Source: Brevibacterium ihuae
GTDB taxonomy: Bacteria; Actinomycetota; Actinomycetes; Actinomycetales; Brevibacteriaceae
Direction: 5' to 3'
Length of the DNA stretch: 64,000 bases
Assembly (NCBI RefSeq): GCF_900184225.1
Contig: NZ_FXWZ01000003.1
Coordinates: 1,181,684 to 1,245,683, forward strand
Part shown: piece by piece, positions 25,833-34,921 of the stretch
How positions within the stretch are numbered: position 1 is the stretch's first letter
How the letters are laid out: each line of letters opens with the position of its first letter
Position numbers and translations under genes: made by a program
The notes under the pieces: generated by a model
What the model was told of the DNA's origin: nothing
Seen by the model: only the letters and a program-made list of their open reading frames with translations
Databases searched by the model: none

Positions 25833-27081
25833 AGAACCGGTCGAGCACGGCTCCGACGGGGAGGTCCGTCGTGGCCTCGGGCCCCTTCGCCCCGATCACC
25901 GCAGCGAACTCGAGGCGGCAGCCGCGCACGGAGATCGTGTGGTACGTCGTCACCTCAGCGTACCGGGCCACCGGGGTGCCGCCGCGCCGGGTCCACGTGT
26001 TGGCGCCGTCGGGCTGCTGCGCGTAGTGCTTCGGCCCCGAGTTCGCCACGACGTAGACCGGTCCGCTCGTCACGCCCGGGGTGTCCGTGCGGTCATCGTC
26101 GTCGTACCCGCGGGCGTAGCCGTGATCGTGTCCGTGGAGGACGAGGTCGACGTCGTGCTCCTGGAGCACCGGACCGATGATCCCGCGGACGAGGGGCTCG
26201 CTCCGGTTCATCGCGGTGGAATAGACCGGCTGATGGATCGTCACGACGGTCCATGGCTGCGGGTCTTCGGCGAGCACCCCGTCGAGCCAAGCCGCCTGCT
26301 CCTCGAGCGCGCGGTTGCCGTCGAGGCCGACGAACCGGACGCCCTGCTAGTCGAAGGCGTACGAGGTCTCGTCGGTGGCCCCGTTGTCCGGCAGGGAGAA
26401 GTTCGAGCGGAAGGCGGTGAAGTTCGGATCCCCGTGGCCCTCATGGTTGCCGGGCACCGGCGCGACGATCCTGCCGGATGCGGCCGCGCCGAGCCCGGAG
26501 AACCACGCGTCCCACTGGGAATCCTCCGCGGGCAGCTCGACGAGGTCGCCGGAGTGGATGGACAGTCGGGCGTCCGGGGACGCATCGACGGCGGCGCTCA
26601 CGAGTGCGGGCCAGCTGCGGTCGAGTCCCTTCTGCACGTCGGCGAACCACAGGAAGTCGAGGTCGGTTGACCCCGGATCCGCAGTGGTGAAGCGGTGCCA
26701 GTCGCCCGTGCCGGTCGGTTCGTAGGCCGTGGTCTCCTCGTGCGACCGGATCCGGTAGCGGTACTCGGTCCCGGGGTCGAGGTCCTCGAACGTCGCGCTC
26801 CATCGCCGCCCGGTGACCGACAGCGCATCAGCACGCGCGTCGATCGCGGCGGCATGGCCGCCGGGACCCCGGATCTCGAGCGAGTAGCGCGCGGTGGGCG
26901 GAGCGGTGAAGTTCACCGCTGCGGAGGATTCCGGGGCCGTCGCGGGGTTGAGAACGAGGCGTGCGATGCCGAGGGTCGCGTCCCGGCGGGATTCCGCCGC
27001 AGGCACGAGGAGCACGACAGCCGCGATGAGTGCGAGGACGCCGAGGACGGCCGCGAGGGTCCGGATTCCGGGGCGCGTCAT
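25771..27081 (-). pseudogene. Membrane-anchored metallophosphoesterase interrupted by one amber codon
   Basis: From ATG 27081 an N-terminal anchor (LAAVLGVLALIAAVVLLVPA), a fibronectin-like domain and a calcineurin-like phosphoesterase follow: LDFLWFADVQKG, LSIHSGDLVE, VPGNHEGHGD. At 26347-26349 the frame meets TAG in SYAFD-stop-QGVRFVGLDGN. The same frame then continues through VVTIHQPVYST and LHGHDHGYARG to the stop at 25771. Relatives usually have an aromatic residue there, so one base change (TAC to TAG) explains the break. It resembles purple acid phosphatases. It is either a recent pseudogene or a base error. Confidence 0.85.
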
Positions 27082-27166
27082 GGTCCTCCGGGAGGCGAGC
27101 GGGCGGGTGACTCCCCGGGGCCGGGGGATCACCCGGAGTCTACGCCGGTCCTGCCCGCCCCCGCTC

Positions 27167-27709
27167 TCAGGTGAGCAGGAGTGGGGCGAAGAGTGCGGCG
27201 AAGATCAGCACGGCGACGACGCCCTCGACGACGGTCGAGGAGATCTGGGCGCGCCGGCCGGTGTGCGGGAGCCAGGGGAGGGCGGGGAAGGCCCGGGCGG
27301 CGAACCACACCGAGGCGAGGAGGACGAGTCCGGCGAGCGTCCACACGAGGAATGCCCAGAGCGGGAAGTCGAGCACCATCCGCACGACGGCGAAGGTCGC
27401 GAGGACGGAGATGTAGCCGGTGATGATCCCGGTGCGGGAGGCGCCGGCGAGCAGCTTCGCGGTCCCCGCCGACAGTCCCGCGCGGTGCGTCGAGGTCGAC
27501 GAGCCGGTCGCCGTCCCCGTGCCGGCTGCCGGATCGGACGTCGCCTCCTCGTGCTCGTCCGGGGCGGAACCGGGTGGCGGTCCCGCGTGCCCGGCGGGTG
27601 CGGCCGGGACAGCGGCGGCGAGCCGGCGCATCGAGAGGAGACGGGAGGTGGACAGCCAGAGGAGGATCGCGAGGCCTGCGAGGAGGATTCCGGTGAGGAG
27701 AGCGGTCAT
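27167..27709 (-). CDS. Hypothetical membrane protein
   Basis: A 180-aa protein with four hydrophobic segments: residues about 2-20, then after a disordered Pro/Ala/Thr loop (30-75) helices at about 95-115, 120-140 and 155-178. No family recognised. Its ATG overlaps the stop of the serine hydrolase gene (4 bp), so it is the last gene of the ArsR operon and may be a partner of that hydrolase or of the regulator. Confidence 0.7.
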   Translation of the reverse strand: MTALLTGILLAGLAILLWLSTSRLLSMRRLAAAVPAAPAGHAGPPPGSAPDEHEEATSDPAAGTGTATGSSTSTHRAGLSAGTAKLLAGASRTGIITGYISVLATFAVVRMVLDFPLWAFLVWTLAGLVLLASVWFAARAFPALPWLPHTGRRAQISSTVVEGVVAVLIFAALFAPLLLT

Positions 27710-28842
27710 CGTTCGGCCCCTTCGTCTGCGGAGTCATCGGTCACGGGGTCGGCGGCGGTGCCGCCCTGGACTGCGGTGCCGCCCAGCAGGGCGGCCGTTC
27801 CGCCGACATCGGCAGCGGTGTTCGCCAGCGCCACGACGGCGTCACCGGAATCGGTGAAGCCCACGAACGAGGCGTACCCGCCGGTCATGCCGCTGTGGGC
27901 CGTGAGTTCTCCCTCGCCGGAATCGAGCGGAGCGGTGATCCAGGCCCAGCCGATCTCCTCCTCGGGCTCCTCGAACGGGTGACGGGGCTCGGCGGCCGCC
28001 GCGCCGGGGGCGGTTCCGTCCTCCACCGCGGCGAGCCAGATCGCCATGTCGTGCGGGGTTGAGCGGATCCCGCCGGCCGGGGCCTGCGGTCCCAGCGTCC
28101 AGGCGCCGGCAGGCAGGCCCGAGGCCGTATGCCCGCGGGGCGCATCCGGACGGAGCCCCTCGGGGGTGATCGGAGCGTAGGTGTCGGTCATGCCGAGCGG
28201 CTCGATGATTCGCTCGGACAGCAGATCCGCGTACCCGGTGCCGGTCGACTCCTCGAGCGCCATCCCGAGGAGTGCCGTCCCGTAGTTCGAGTAGAGGGGC
28301 TCCGGGTCGGCGGGGATCTCGAGGTCGGTGAGGCCGTCGAGGAGGTCGTCGCGGGTCTCGACGTAGGGGTCGAGGCGGAGGAAGGTGAGTGCGAACGTCC
28401 GGGCGAACTCCGTGCCCCCGGCCGGGGCGAGCCGCGGCAGGCCCGAGCGGTGGGAGGCGAGCGCATCGAGGGTGACGTCCCGGGCGTTGCCGACGCGCTC
28501 GCCGAACACCTCCCCGAGGGTGGTCTCCGGGGTGACCTCGCCGCGCTCCACCGCATCGGCGAAGAGCATCGCGGTGAAGGTCTTCGACACCGATCCGATC
28601 TCGAACTCGGTGTGCTCGTCGGCGCCGAAGCCCGCGAACCCGCGGGTGCCCTCGGCGTCGATCCGGACGACGGCGAGCGCATGGTGCCCGGGGCCGCCGT
28701 CGAGGGCGGTGCGGACGTCCTCGACGAGCGCGGCGTCGCCGGTTCCGGCGGGCAGCGAGCGGGGGAACGGCGTGATGAGCGCGAGCACGAGGCCGACGAC
28801 CGCGATCGCGGCGACGGCGGGGATGAGGATGCGGGGGGACAT
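27706..28842 (-). CDS. Serine beta-lactamase-like hydrolase (class C / DD-peptidase family)
   Basis: A 378-aa protein with an N-terminal signal anchor (LIPAVAAIAVVGLVLALI), then the beta-lactamase fold: nucleophile motif GSVSKTF (Ser84, Lys87), YSNYG as the tyrosine motif, and HSGMTGG in place of KTG. These fit the broad esterase/DD-peptidase group, often called serine hydrolases, rather than a true drug-resistance lactamase. It acts outside the membrane. It lies 7 nt after the ArsR gene and overlaps the small membrane protein gene downstream. Confidence 0.85.
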   Translation of the reverse strand: MSPRILIPAVAAIAVVGLVLALITPFPRSLPAGTGDAALVEDVRTALDGGPGHHALAVVRIDAEGTRGFAGFGADEHTEFEIGSVSKTFTAMLFADAVERGEVTPETTLGEVFGERVGNARDVTLDALASHRSGLPRLAPAGGTEFARTFALTFLRLDPYVETRDDLLDGLTDLEIPADPEPLYSNYGTALLGMALEESTGTGYADLLSERIIEPLGMTDTYAPITPEGLRPDAPRGHTASGLPAGAWTLGPQAPAGGIRSTPHDMAIWLAAVEDGTAPGAAAAEPRHPFEEPEEEIGWAWITAPLDSGEGELTAHSGMTGGYASFVGFTDSGDAVVALANTAADVGGTAALLGGTAVQGGTAADPVTDDSADEGAER

Positions 28843-28849
28843 GGAACTC

Positions 28850-29515
28850 CTAACCCTGGGTGGCGACGATGATGGTGAGCAGGGGGATCATGCGCTCGAC
28901 GGGCACGATCCAGCGGCCGCGCCGCGGGGATTCGAGCCAGCCGGCCGCCGCCAGCTGATTGACGTGGTGGTAGATCTGTCCGGTGGTGCCGAAGTCGCCG
29001 GAGTCGACGAGGTCGGCGACCGAGCTCGCTCCGTGGTACACGGCCTGGAGCAGCGCGAGCCGGACCGGGCTCGCGAGCGCGGCGAGCGCAGCGGCGGAAT
29101 CGGCGAAGTCGGCCGCCTCGATGTGATCGGCGGGCCGGCCGTACTGCCAGTCGACGCGTCCGCCGTCCGCGCGGCGCAGATACCCCGCGAACACGACTCC
29201 GCCGAGGTCCCCGAGGGATTCCTTGAGCCCGTTGAGGGCGAAGAACGGATCGACCCCGCCTCCGGTGCGGGGCCGGGGAGCGGCGTCGTCCGGGGAGGAT
29301 TCCGCCGTCCCACCGGGCACCGGAAGGCGGTGCGGGGCGAGGGGGCCGGCTGCCCCGCCGTCCGCGGGCCGTTCGGCGCTCGCGGGGAGCTCTCCGGCCG
29401 ACAGCGCCTCGACGAGCGAGGCGACCTGCGCCTCGAGAGCGCTGAGGCGGTCGGCGAGTTCGGCCTCGGCGGGCTGGCCCGGTGCGACGGAACCGGGGGT
29501 CTCTGGATCGTTCAT
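28850..29515 (-). CDS. ArsR-family regulator with N-terminal extension
   Basis: A 221-aa protein, twice the usual ArsR length. A helical, then Pro/Ala-rich N-terminal region (1-90) precedes the winged helix (LAALASPVRLALLQAVYHGA, TTGQIYHHVNQLAAAGWLES). No metal-binding cysteines are present, so it senses something other than metals. It heads an operon with the serine hydrolase and a membrane protein. TACTAT lies 6 nt before ATG 29515 and an inverted repeat overlaps the promoter, so it is likely autoregulated. Confidence 0.82.
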   Translation of the reverse strand: MNDPETPGSVAPGQPAEAELADRLSALEAQVASLVEALSAGELPASAERPADGGAAGPLAPHRLPVPGGTAESSPDDAAPRPRTGGGVDPFFALNGLKESLGDLGGVVFAGYLRRADGGRVDWQYGRPADHIEAADFADSAAALAALASPVRLALLQAVYHGASSVADLVDSGDFGTTGQIYHHVNQLAAAGWLESPRRGRWIVPVERMIPLLTIIVATQG

Positions 29516-29521
29516 GTCTCC

Positions 29522-29550
29522 ATAGTACGTAAATTACGGAATTACGTAAA
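29522..29550 (-). promoter_or_regulatory. Promoter and operator of the ArsR operon
   Basis: Reading the bottom strand: TTTACG (-35, 29550-29545), 17-bp spacer, TACTAT (-10, 29527-29522), then 6 nt to ATG. A TACGTAA/TTACGTA inverted repeat (29526-29532 and 29542-29548) covers the spacer and touches both elements. Confidence 0.75.
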
Positions 29551-29672
29551 CAGGGGAATAGGGATCGCCGCGGCGCTCGTGCTCCTCCGCACTCCCGGGG
29601 TGGTGCAGACGGATGGGCGGCCCGGGCGGCCTCGGCGCCTCCCTCGGGGTCGGCCGCCCGCAGGGCGCCCCG

Positions 29673-29678
29673 TACGAT
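29673..29678 (+). promoter_or_regulatory. -10 element TACGAT
   Basis: Seven nt before ATG 29686, which argues for that start over the in-frame ATGs at 29677 and 29680. Confidence 0.5.
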
Positions 29679-29685
29679 GATGGCC

Positions 29686-30180
29686 ATGAACGACAATCCC
29701 GAGCCCCGACCCGCCGGCACGTTCGACGACTCCCCGGCCGCAGAGCGCGAGCGCGCGCGGTTCGCGCAGATGAACTTCCACACTCGCAAGTGGGTGCGAC
29801 CGGAGGACCTCAACGCCAACGGCACGCTGTTCGGCGGCAGTCTGCTGCGGTGGATCGACGACGAGGCGGTCGTCTACGCGATGATCCAGCTGGGGAATCA
29901 GCGGATCGTCACGAAGTACCTGTCCGAGATCAACTTCCGCGCCTCGGCGGTGCAGGGCGACATCATCGAGATCGGCCTCCAGGCGACGAGCTTCGGCCGC
30001 ACCTCGCTCACCATGCGCTGCGAGGTCCGCAACATCATTACCCAGGAGCTCATCCTCTCGATCGAGAAGATCGTGTTCGTCGGCCTCGATGGGAACGGCG
30101 CGCCGGTCGAGCACGGCTACACCGACATCACCTTCGAGCGGGATCGCTTCCCTGCCGAGCTGCGCCACCGGGCGGACTGA
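29686..30180 (+). CDS. Acyl-CoA thioesterase, hotdog fold (YciA-like)
   Basis: A 164-aa protein. Motifs RPEDLNANGTLFGGSLLRWI and DDEAVVYAMIQLG carry the catalytic Asn/Asp positions of the acyl-CoA thioester hydrolase group; NFRASAVQGDIIEIG and TSLTMRCEV complete the hotdog sheet. It hydrolyses acyl-CoA in the cytosol, probably as a trimer or hexamer of hotdog dimers. Start ATG 29686 is chosen from the promoter spacing. It is monocistronic. Confidence 0.87.
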   Translation: MNDNPEPRPAGTFDDSPAAERERARFAQMNFHTRKWVRPEDLNANGTLFGGSLLRWIDDEAVVYAMIQLGNQRIVTKYLSEINFRASAVQGDIIEIGLQATSFGRTSLTMRCEVRNIITQELILSIEKIVFVGLDGNGAPVEHGYTDITFERDRFPAELRHRAD

Positions 30181-30339
30181 GCGTCGGGCGGACTGAGCGT
30201 CCAGCCAGCCGGCCGAGCCGGAGCGGATGGGGCCGGGCACCCGGGGCCAGTCGCCCGGAGCCGGTCGCTCGCGGAGACCTAGGCCGCACGCGGTGTGCCG
30301 TCCGTCCCCGATGCCCGTCCCCGCCGTTCCGGAGCGCAC

Positions 30340-31026
30340 TCACCCGAGGATCACGGTGAGCGTGCCGGCGAGGAGGCCGAGCCCCACCGCGACGAGCGAG
30401 CTCCACCGCAGCGAGCGGAGGCGCGCGCGGATGATGCCGCGGAGCGCGAACTCCTCGTCGATGTCGACCCCGGCGACCGAGGCGCGCGAATCCGCTCGCA
30501 CGTCGAGGACCATGTGACGGGGCGCATCCGCGTCGAGGCGCACCGGGATCACCGCTCCGCGGGCGAGCATCCGCGCGTCGAGGGGATCGAGCAGCCAGCT
30601 CACCCGGCTGCCCAGCCGCGCACCGTGGCGCCGGCGCGCGTCGAGTGCGACGTGGACGAGGCTGCGCGATCCGTGCGGCTCGACCCGCACCCGCCGGACC
30701 CGCGCGAGCGCTGACTCGCCCGCCCGCAGGAGAGCCTCGGCCCGGGCCCGCGGCACCGTGATGGTCCGTCCGGCGAGGGTGCCGGCGACGAGGAGGGCGG
30801 AGGCGGCGGCGACGAGGACCGCGGGCCAGGCGAGGGCGAGCACGCGGATCCCGGTCGAGGCCCCGACGAGAGCGCGCACGGACCCGGTGGCGGCGAGGGC
30901 CGCGGCCGCGGTGAGGAGGATGCCGGAGCCCAGGCCGACGCAGAACCACAGCGCCGCGCGGCCCAGAGGCGCTTCGCGACGACGGGAAGCCGGTGACCCG
31001 GTGCTGCGATGGAGGACTGCGGGCAC
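30340..31026 (-). CDS. Hypothetical membrane protein (two N-terminal helices plus basic domain)
   Basis: A 228-aa protein from GTG 31026, with TAGCGT 7 nt upstream. Two hydrophobic helices (residues about 23-45 and 57-80) flank a short loop. A soluble basic domain of about 110 residues follows (VRVEPHGSRSLVHVALDARR) and the protein ends in a third hydrophobic segment (SSLVAVGLGLLAGTLTVILG). This helix-domain-helix layout is shared by many small actinobacterial envelope proteins of unknown role. No family recognised. Confidence 0.62.
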   Translation of the reverse strand: MPAVLHRSTGSPASRRREAPLGRAALWFCVGLGSGILLTAAAALAATGSVRALVGASTGIRVLALAWPAVLVAAASALLVAGTLAGRTITVPRARAEALLRAGESALARVRRVRVEPHGSRSLVHVALDARRRHGARLGSRVSWLLDPLDARMLARGAVIPVRLDADAPRHMVLDVRADSRASVAGVDIDEEFALRGIIRARLRSLRWSSLVAVGLGLLAGTLTVILG

Positions 31027-31033
31027 GGCGGAC

Positions 31034-31039
31034 ACGCTA
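31034..31039 (-). promoter_or_regulatory. -10 element TAGCGT
   Basis: Bottom strand, 7 nt before GTG 31026. Confidence 0.4.
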
Positions 31040-31131
31040 GGCGGCCAGGGCGAACGCTCCCGGTGGAGCAGGAGAACGCGCGGCGTCCGGAGCATGAACG
31101 CCGCACGCGCGGAGCGGCGCGGGAGGTCCTC

Positions 31132-31137
31132 TACACT
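31132..31137 (+). promoter_or_regulatory. -10 element TACACT
   Basis: Six nt before GTG 31144 and 9 nt before ATG 31147, both in frame. Confidence 0.5.
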
Positions 31138-31143
31138 GGATCG

Positions 31144-31803
31144 GTGATGTCAGGCAGCAGCGATCCCGAACTCCCGACCGATCCCGCTGACCGCGACCCC
31201 GCGCCGGTCGGTGCGGAGTCCGGGGCGGATCCCGTCGACCCCGTTCTCACCCGCGAGGAGCTCCGCGCCTCCGGCACCTGGATGTTCGCCCGCGGACTGC
31301 TCGGCTTCGCCTTCGGGATGGCGACGGTGTTCTGGCCGCGCGACGTCATCACCGACGCCAGGCAGCTCACGCTCGGCGTGCAGACCGTCGACTGGGTGAT
31401 GATGGGCTATCTCGTGCTCTCCGCCTGCCTGCTCGTCCCGGCGGCACGTTCCGCTCCGCAGCCGGTGCGCACCGCGCTGCTCGGCCAGGCGGTGGTCGTC
31501 GTCCCGGCCCTCGTGTTCCTCCTCATCGCCGACACCCCGCCCCAGCTCCGCGCCGCGGTGTGCATCTGGGCGCTGCTCCACGGCGCGCTCGAGCTGTGGA
31601 TCTTCCGGACCATGCGCTCCGCCCCGATGGCCTCCGACCATCTCATCGCGGCAGCCTGCCACCTGCTCCTCGGCGTGATCCTCGCGTTCGGCGACGACAT
31701 GGGCGCCCTGACGATCTTCGGCTTCACCGGAGCCGCGGTCGTCATCGCCTCGGTACTCTATATGGTGGGCGGACACTCCCGGAGATCCCGCGCCCGCGCC
31801 TGA
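31144..31803 (+). CDS. DUF308/HdeD-like membrane protein
   Basis: A 219-aa protein with an acidic, disordered first 40 residues, then about six membrane helices (ARGLLGFAFGMATVFWP, VMMGYLVLSACLLVPAA, VVVVPALVFLLIADTPP, HLLLGVILAFGDDMGAL). The spacing of the helices and RGLLGFAFGM resemble HdeD/DUF308 proteins, but the match is by eye only. GTG 31144 is preferred from the promoter; ATG 31147 removes one residue. Confidence 0.68.
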   Translation: MMSGSSDPELPTDPADRDPAPVGAESGADPVDPVLTREELRASGTWMFARGLLGFAFGMATVFWPRDVITDARQLTLGVQTVDWVMMGYLVLSACLLVPAARSAPQPVRTALLGQAVVVVPALVFLLIADTPPQLRAAVCIWALLHGALELWIFRTMRSAPMASDHLIAAACHLLLGVILAFGDDMGALTIFGFTGAAVVIASVLYMVGGHSRRSRARA

Positions 31804-31897
31804 CGCGCCGCGACCGCCCCCCCACTTCCTCCCCATCGCGCCCGGAACCGGGCGCCGAACCCCAGCGCCCTGCCATCCACGACGTGAGAAGAGCCCC

Positions 31898-34705
31898 ATG
31901 ACCGTCATCACCTCAGGACTCGACACCTGGGACCCCGCCGCACCGACCGCGGGACCGCTCGGCGACCTCGCCGAGGCGATGCGCACCCTCGACGCCGACC
32001 TCTTCACCGCGATCGGCCTCATCGCCCGCACCCCGAGGCTCCTCGTCGCCACCGACTACGACGGCACGATCGCGCCGATCGTCGATCGCCCCACGCACGC
32101 CTTCCCGCTGCCGATCTCGCTCGTGAGCATGCGGGCGCTCGCCGCACTTCCGGAGACCGACGTCGCCGTGATCTCCGGGCGCTCGCTGCGCGACCTCGCG
32201 GCGATGTCGCGCCTGCCCCGTGAGGTCACCCTCGTCGGCTCGCACGGTTCCGAGACCGACATCGACGCCGTCGACGCGCTGTCCGCCGCCGAACGGGACG
32301 CCCTCCGCCGCCTCCGGCGTTCCGTCGCCGAGCTGTCCGCGGAGCTCCCGGAGCTCGAGGTCGAGACCAAGCCCACCGGTTCGGCGATCCACCTGCGCGG
32401 CCTCCCCGTCGACGCGCGAGCCGTGGCCGAGGCGGCGGTCGGCCGGATCGCCCGCGACCCGGAGATCACCCTCGTCCGGGGCAAGGAGGTCGCCGACCTC
32501 AGCGTCGTCACCACCTCGAAGGGGGACGCCCTTCGCGAACTCCGCGCGCGCCTCGATTCCGGGGCGGTGCTCTACATCGGCGACGACATCTCCGACGAGT
32601 TCGCGCTCGCCACCCTCGGCTCGGGCGACCTCGGGATCAAGGTCGCCGCGGCCGCACCCGCCGGCGGCGGGCCCGCCGCCGACCTCGCGCCGCTCGAGAC
32701 CGCGGCGCGGTTCGCGGTGCCGGATCCGGAGACCGTCGCGCTCATCCTCACGAGCATCTTCGAGCTCCGCCGCGCGTGGCTGTTCGGCAAGGACGCGGTG
32801 CCGATCGAGCGTCACACGATGCTCGCCAACGGGCAGTCGACCGCGCTCGTCGACCCGACCGGCCGGATCTGCTGGATGCCGCACCCGTTGCCGCACTCCG
32901 CCTCGATGTTCTCCGAGATCCTCGGTTCCGACGCCGCGGGGTACTTCTCCGTGGGCGTCGCGACCGGCGCCAAGCCGCTGACCCAGCGCTACCAGGACCA
33001 CACGACGCTCGTCGAGACGCGGTGGGCCGGACTCACCGCGCGCGACTACCTCGCCCCGGTGCCCGAGGACAGCCAGGACACCGTGCTCGTCCGCGTCCTC
33101 ACCGGGGACGCCGAGGCGGAGATCCGGTTCGCCCCGCGCCCGGACTTCGGCGCCTACCCCACCCGCCTCGAGCGCGTGGGCGACGGCGTGCGGGTGCTCG
33201 GCACCTCCGAGCCGATCATGCTCCACGCCCGCGGGGTCGAGTTCGAGATCGTGTCCGAGAACGGCTCGGACACTGCGGTGGCCCGGGTGCGCCCGAGCGA
33301 CCGGCCCAAGGAGAAGGTCGTGCTCGCCCTCGTGTGCGGCGGCTACTTCGAGGACACCGACTACCTCCTCGACGGCGGGGAGGAGCTCATCCGGCGCCGG
33401 GCCACGGGATACTGGCGCAACTGGGTGAACAGCCTCGACCTCCCGGCGCTCAAGCGCGAGGAGGTGTCGCGCTCGGCGATCACCCTCCGCGCGATGTGCC
33501 ACGAGCCCACCGGAGGCGTCCTCGCCGCGGCCACCTCGTCGCTGCCCGAGGGGATCGGCGGCATCCGCAACTGGGACTACCGCTACTGCTGGCTGCGCGA
33601 TGGGTCGATGACCGTGCGCACCCTCATCGACCTCGGCTCGACCGCCGAGGCGGAGGGCTTCCTCGCGTGGCTCGCGGGCATCCTCGCCGACGCCGCCGGT
33701 CCCGAGCAGCTCCACCCGCTCTACGCGGTCGACGGCTCCGCGCTCACCACCGAGGCCGTGCTCGAGCACCTGCCCGGGTACGCCGGCTCGCGGCCGGTGC
33801 GCGTGGGCAACGCCGCCGAGCACCAGGTCCAGCTCGACGTGTTCGGACCCGTCACCGAGCTCCTGCGCGATCTCGCCTTCACCCTCGAGGACCTGTCGGA
33901 CGAGAACTGGCGGCTCACCTGCGAGATGGTCACCGCGGTCGAGCGCCGCTGGCATGAGGCCGACCACGGCATCTGGGAGGCCCGCCGCGAGCCCAAGCAC
34001 AACGTCTACACCAAGGTCATGTGCTGGGTGACCGTCGACCGGGCGATCGAGATCGCCGAGCACTTCGGGCGGACCATGCCCGGGGCCTGGCGCCAGCTCC
34101 GCGAGACCATCGCCGACGACGTCATCACCCGCGGCTGGAACGCCGAGGTCGGCGCCTACACCGTGGCCTACGGCGAGGACGACCTCGACGCGGCCTGCCT
34201 GTTCGTCGGCCTGTCCGGCCTGCTCGCCCCGGACGATCCGCGCTTCGCCGCGACCGTCGACGCGATCGAGCGGGACCTGCGGGTCGGCCCCACGGTGTTC
34301 CGCTACCACTACGACGACGGCCTGCCCGGGCTCGAGGGCGGCTTCCACATCTGCACGACCTGGCTCATCGAGGCGTTCATCCTCGTCGGGCGTCTCGACG
34401 ACGCGCGCGACCTGTTCCGGCGCCTCGACGACCTCATGGGGCCCACCGGGCTGTTCCCCGAGGAGTACGATCCCGCCTCGGAGACGCACCTCGGGAACCA
34501 CCCGCAGGCGTACTCGCACCTCGGCTATATCCGGGTCGCGCGGATGCTCGACGACCTCGCCGGCGTGCCGGACCCCGCGAGCGGCCACACCGACGGCTCG
34601 GAGGATCCGGACGACACGGGTGCCGCAGGGTCCGCGGGGTCCGCGGACACCTCGGGCGCCTCGAGCACGTCAGTTTCCTCGGGCGCCACGAGAACCGCGG
34701 ACTGA
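31898..34705 (+). CDS. otsB: Trehalose-6-phosphate phosphatase fused to GH15 glucoamylase/trehalase
   Basis: A 935-aa bifunctional protein. Residues about 45-285 are an OtsB HAD phosphatase with the nucleophile motif DYDGT (Asp53, Asp55), VISGRSLRDL, LVGSHGSE and YIGDDISDEFAL. From about residue 300 it is a complete GH15 catalytic domain: ATSSLPEGIGGIRNWDYRYC near 545-565 and GLFPEEYDPA near 850, supplying the two catalytic glutamates. The last 50 residues are a disordered Ser/Gly/Asp tail. OtsB dephosphorylates trehalose-6-P, while actinobacterial GH15 enzymes of this type include trehalases. No otsA is adjacent. SD GAGAAGAG precedes ATG 31898. Confidence 0.87.
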   Translation: MTVITSGLDTWDPAAPTAGPLGDLAEAMRTLDADLFTAIGLIARTPRLLVATDYDGTIAPIVDRPTHAFPLPISLVSMRALAALPETDVAVISGRSLRDLAAMSRLPREVTLVGSHGSETDIDAVDALSAAERDALRRLRRSVAELSAELPELEVETKPTGSAIHLRGLPVDARAVAEAAVGRIARDPEITLVRGKEVADLSVVTTSKGDALRELRARLDSGAVLYIGDDISDEFALATLGSGDLGIKVAAAAPAGGGPAADLAPLETAARFAVPDPETVALILTSIFELRRAWLFGKDAVPIERHTMLANGQSTALVDPTGRICWMPHPLPHSASMFSEILGSDAAGYFSVGVATGAKPLTQRYQDHTTLVETRWAGLTARDYLAPVPEDSQDTVLVRVLTGDAEAEIRFAPRPDFGAYPTRLERVGDGVRVLGTSEPIMLHARGVEFEIVSENGSDTAVARVRPSDRPKEKVVLALVCGGYFEDTDYLLDGGEELIRRRATGYWRNWVNSLDLPALKREEVSRSAITLRAMCHEPTGGVLAAATSSLPEGIGGIRNWDYRYCWLRDGSMTVRTLIDLGSTAEAEGFLAWLAGILADAAGPEQLHPLYAVDGSALTTEAVLEHLPGYAGSRPVRVGNAAEHQVQLDVFGPVTELLRDLAFTLEDLSDENWRLTCEMVTAVERRWHEADHGIWEARREPKHNVYTKVMCWVTVDRAIEIAEHFGRTMPGAWRQLRETIADDVITRGWNAEVGAYTVAYGEDDLDAACLFVGLSGLLAPDDPRFAATVDAIERDLRVGPTVFRYHYDDGLPGLEGGFHICTTWLIEAFILVGRLDDARDLFRRLDDLMGPTGLFPEEYDPASETHLGNHPQAYSHLGYIRVARMLDDLAGVPDPASGHTDGSEDPDDTGAAGSAGSADTSGASSTSVSSGATRTAD

Positions 34706-34723
34706 GACCGCGCCCCGCTGCTC

Positions 34724-34791
34724 CTCGACCACCTCGGGCGCCGGGGCACCGCCCTCCGCACCTCGACCACCTCGAGTGCCGGGGCACCACC
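34724..34791 (+). repeat. Imperfect 38-bp tandem repeat after the trehalose fusion gene
   Basis: Copies at 34724-34753 and 34762-34791 share 27 of 30 bases, starting CTCGACCACCTCG. A third, shorter echo (ACCTCGG... CGCCGGGG) follows to about 34812. The rest of the 34706-34921 spacer holds no gene. Confidence 0.7.
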
Positions 34792-34921
34792 GCACCTCGG
34801 GAGCGCCGGGGCTGCGGTCCGCCTCACCGTACTGCGCGGTATCTGCCCATCCACGCGTTATTGCGCGCAGATCACGGGATACCGCGGCGTACGGCTGGGA
34901 GCACGCGGGCTCAGCCGGCAC

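Noticed and set aside
27706..28842. Antibiotic-resistance beta-lactamase
   Set aside because: Only the general SxxK and YxN motifs are present, with HSG in place of KTG; this fits the wide esterase/peptidase group.
31913..34588. 891-aa minus-strand frame opposite the trehalose fusion gene
   Set aside because: Shadow frame; the plus strand carries both catalytic domains complete.
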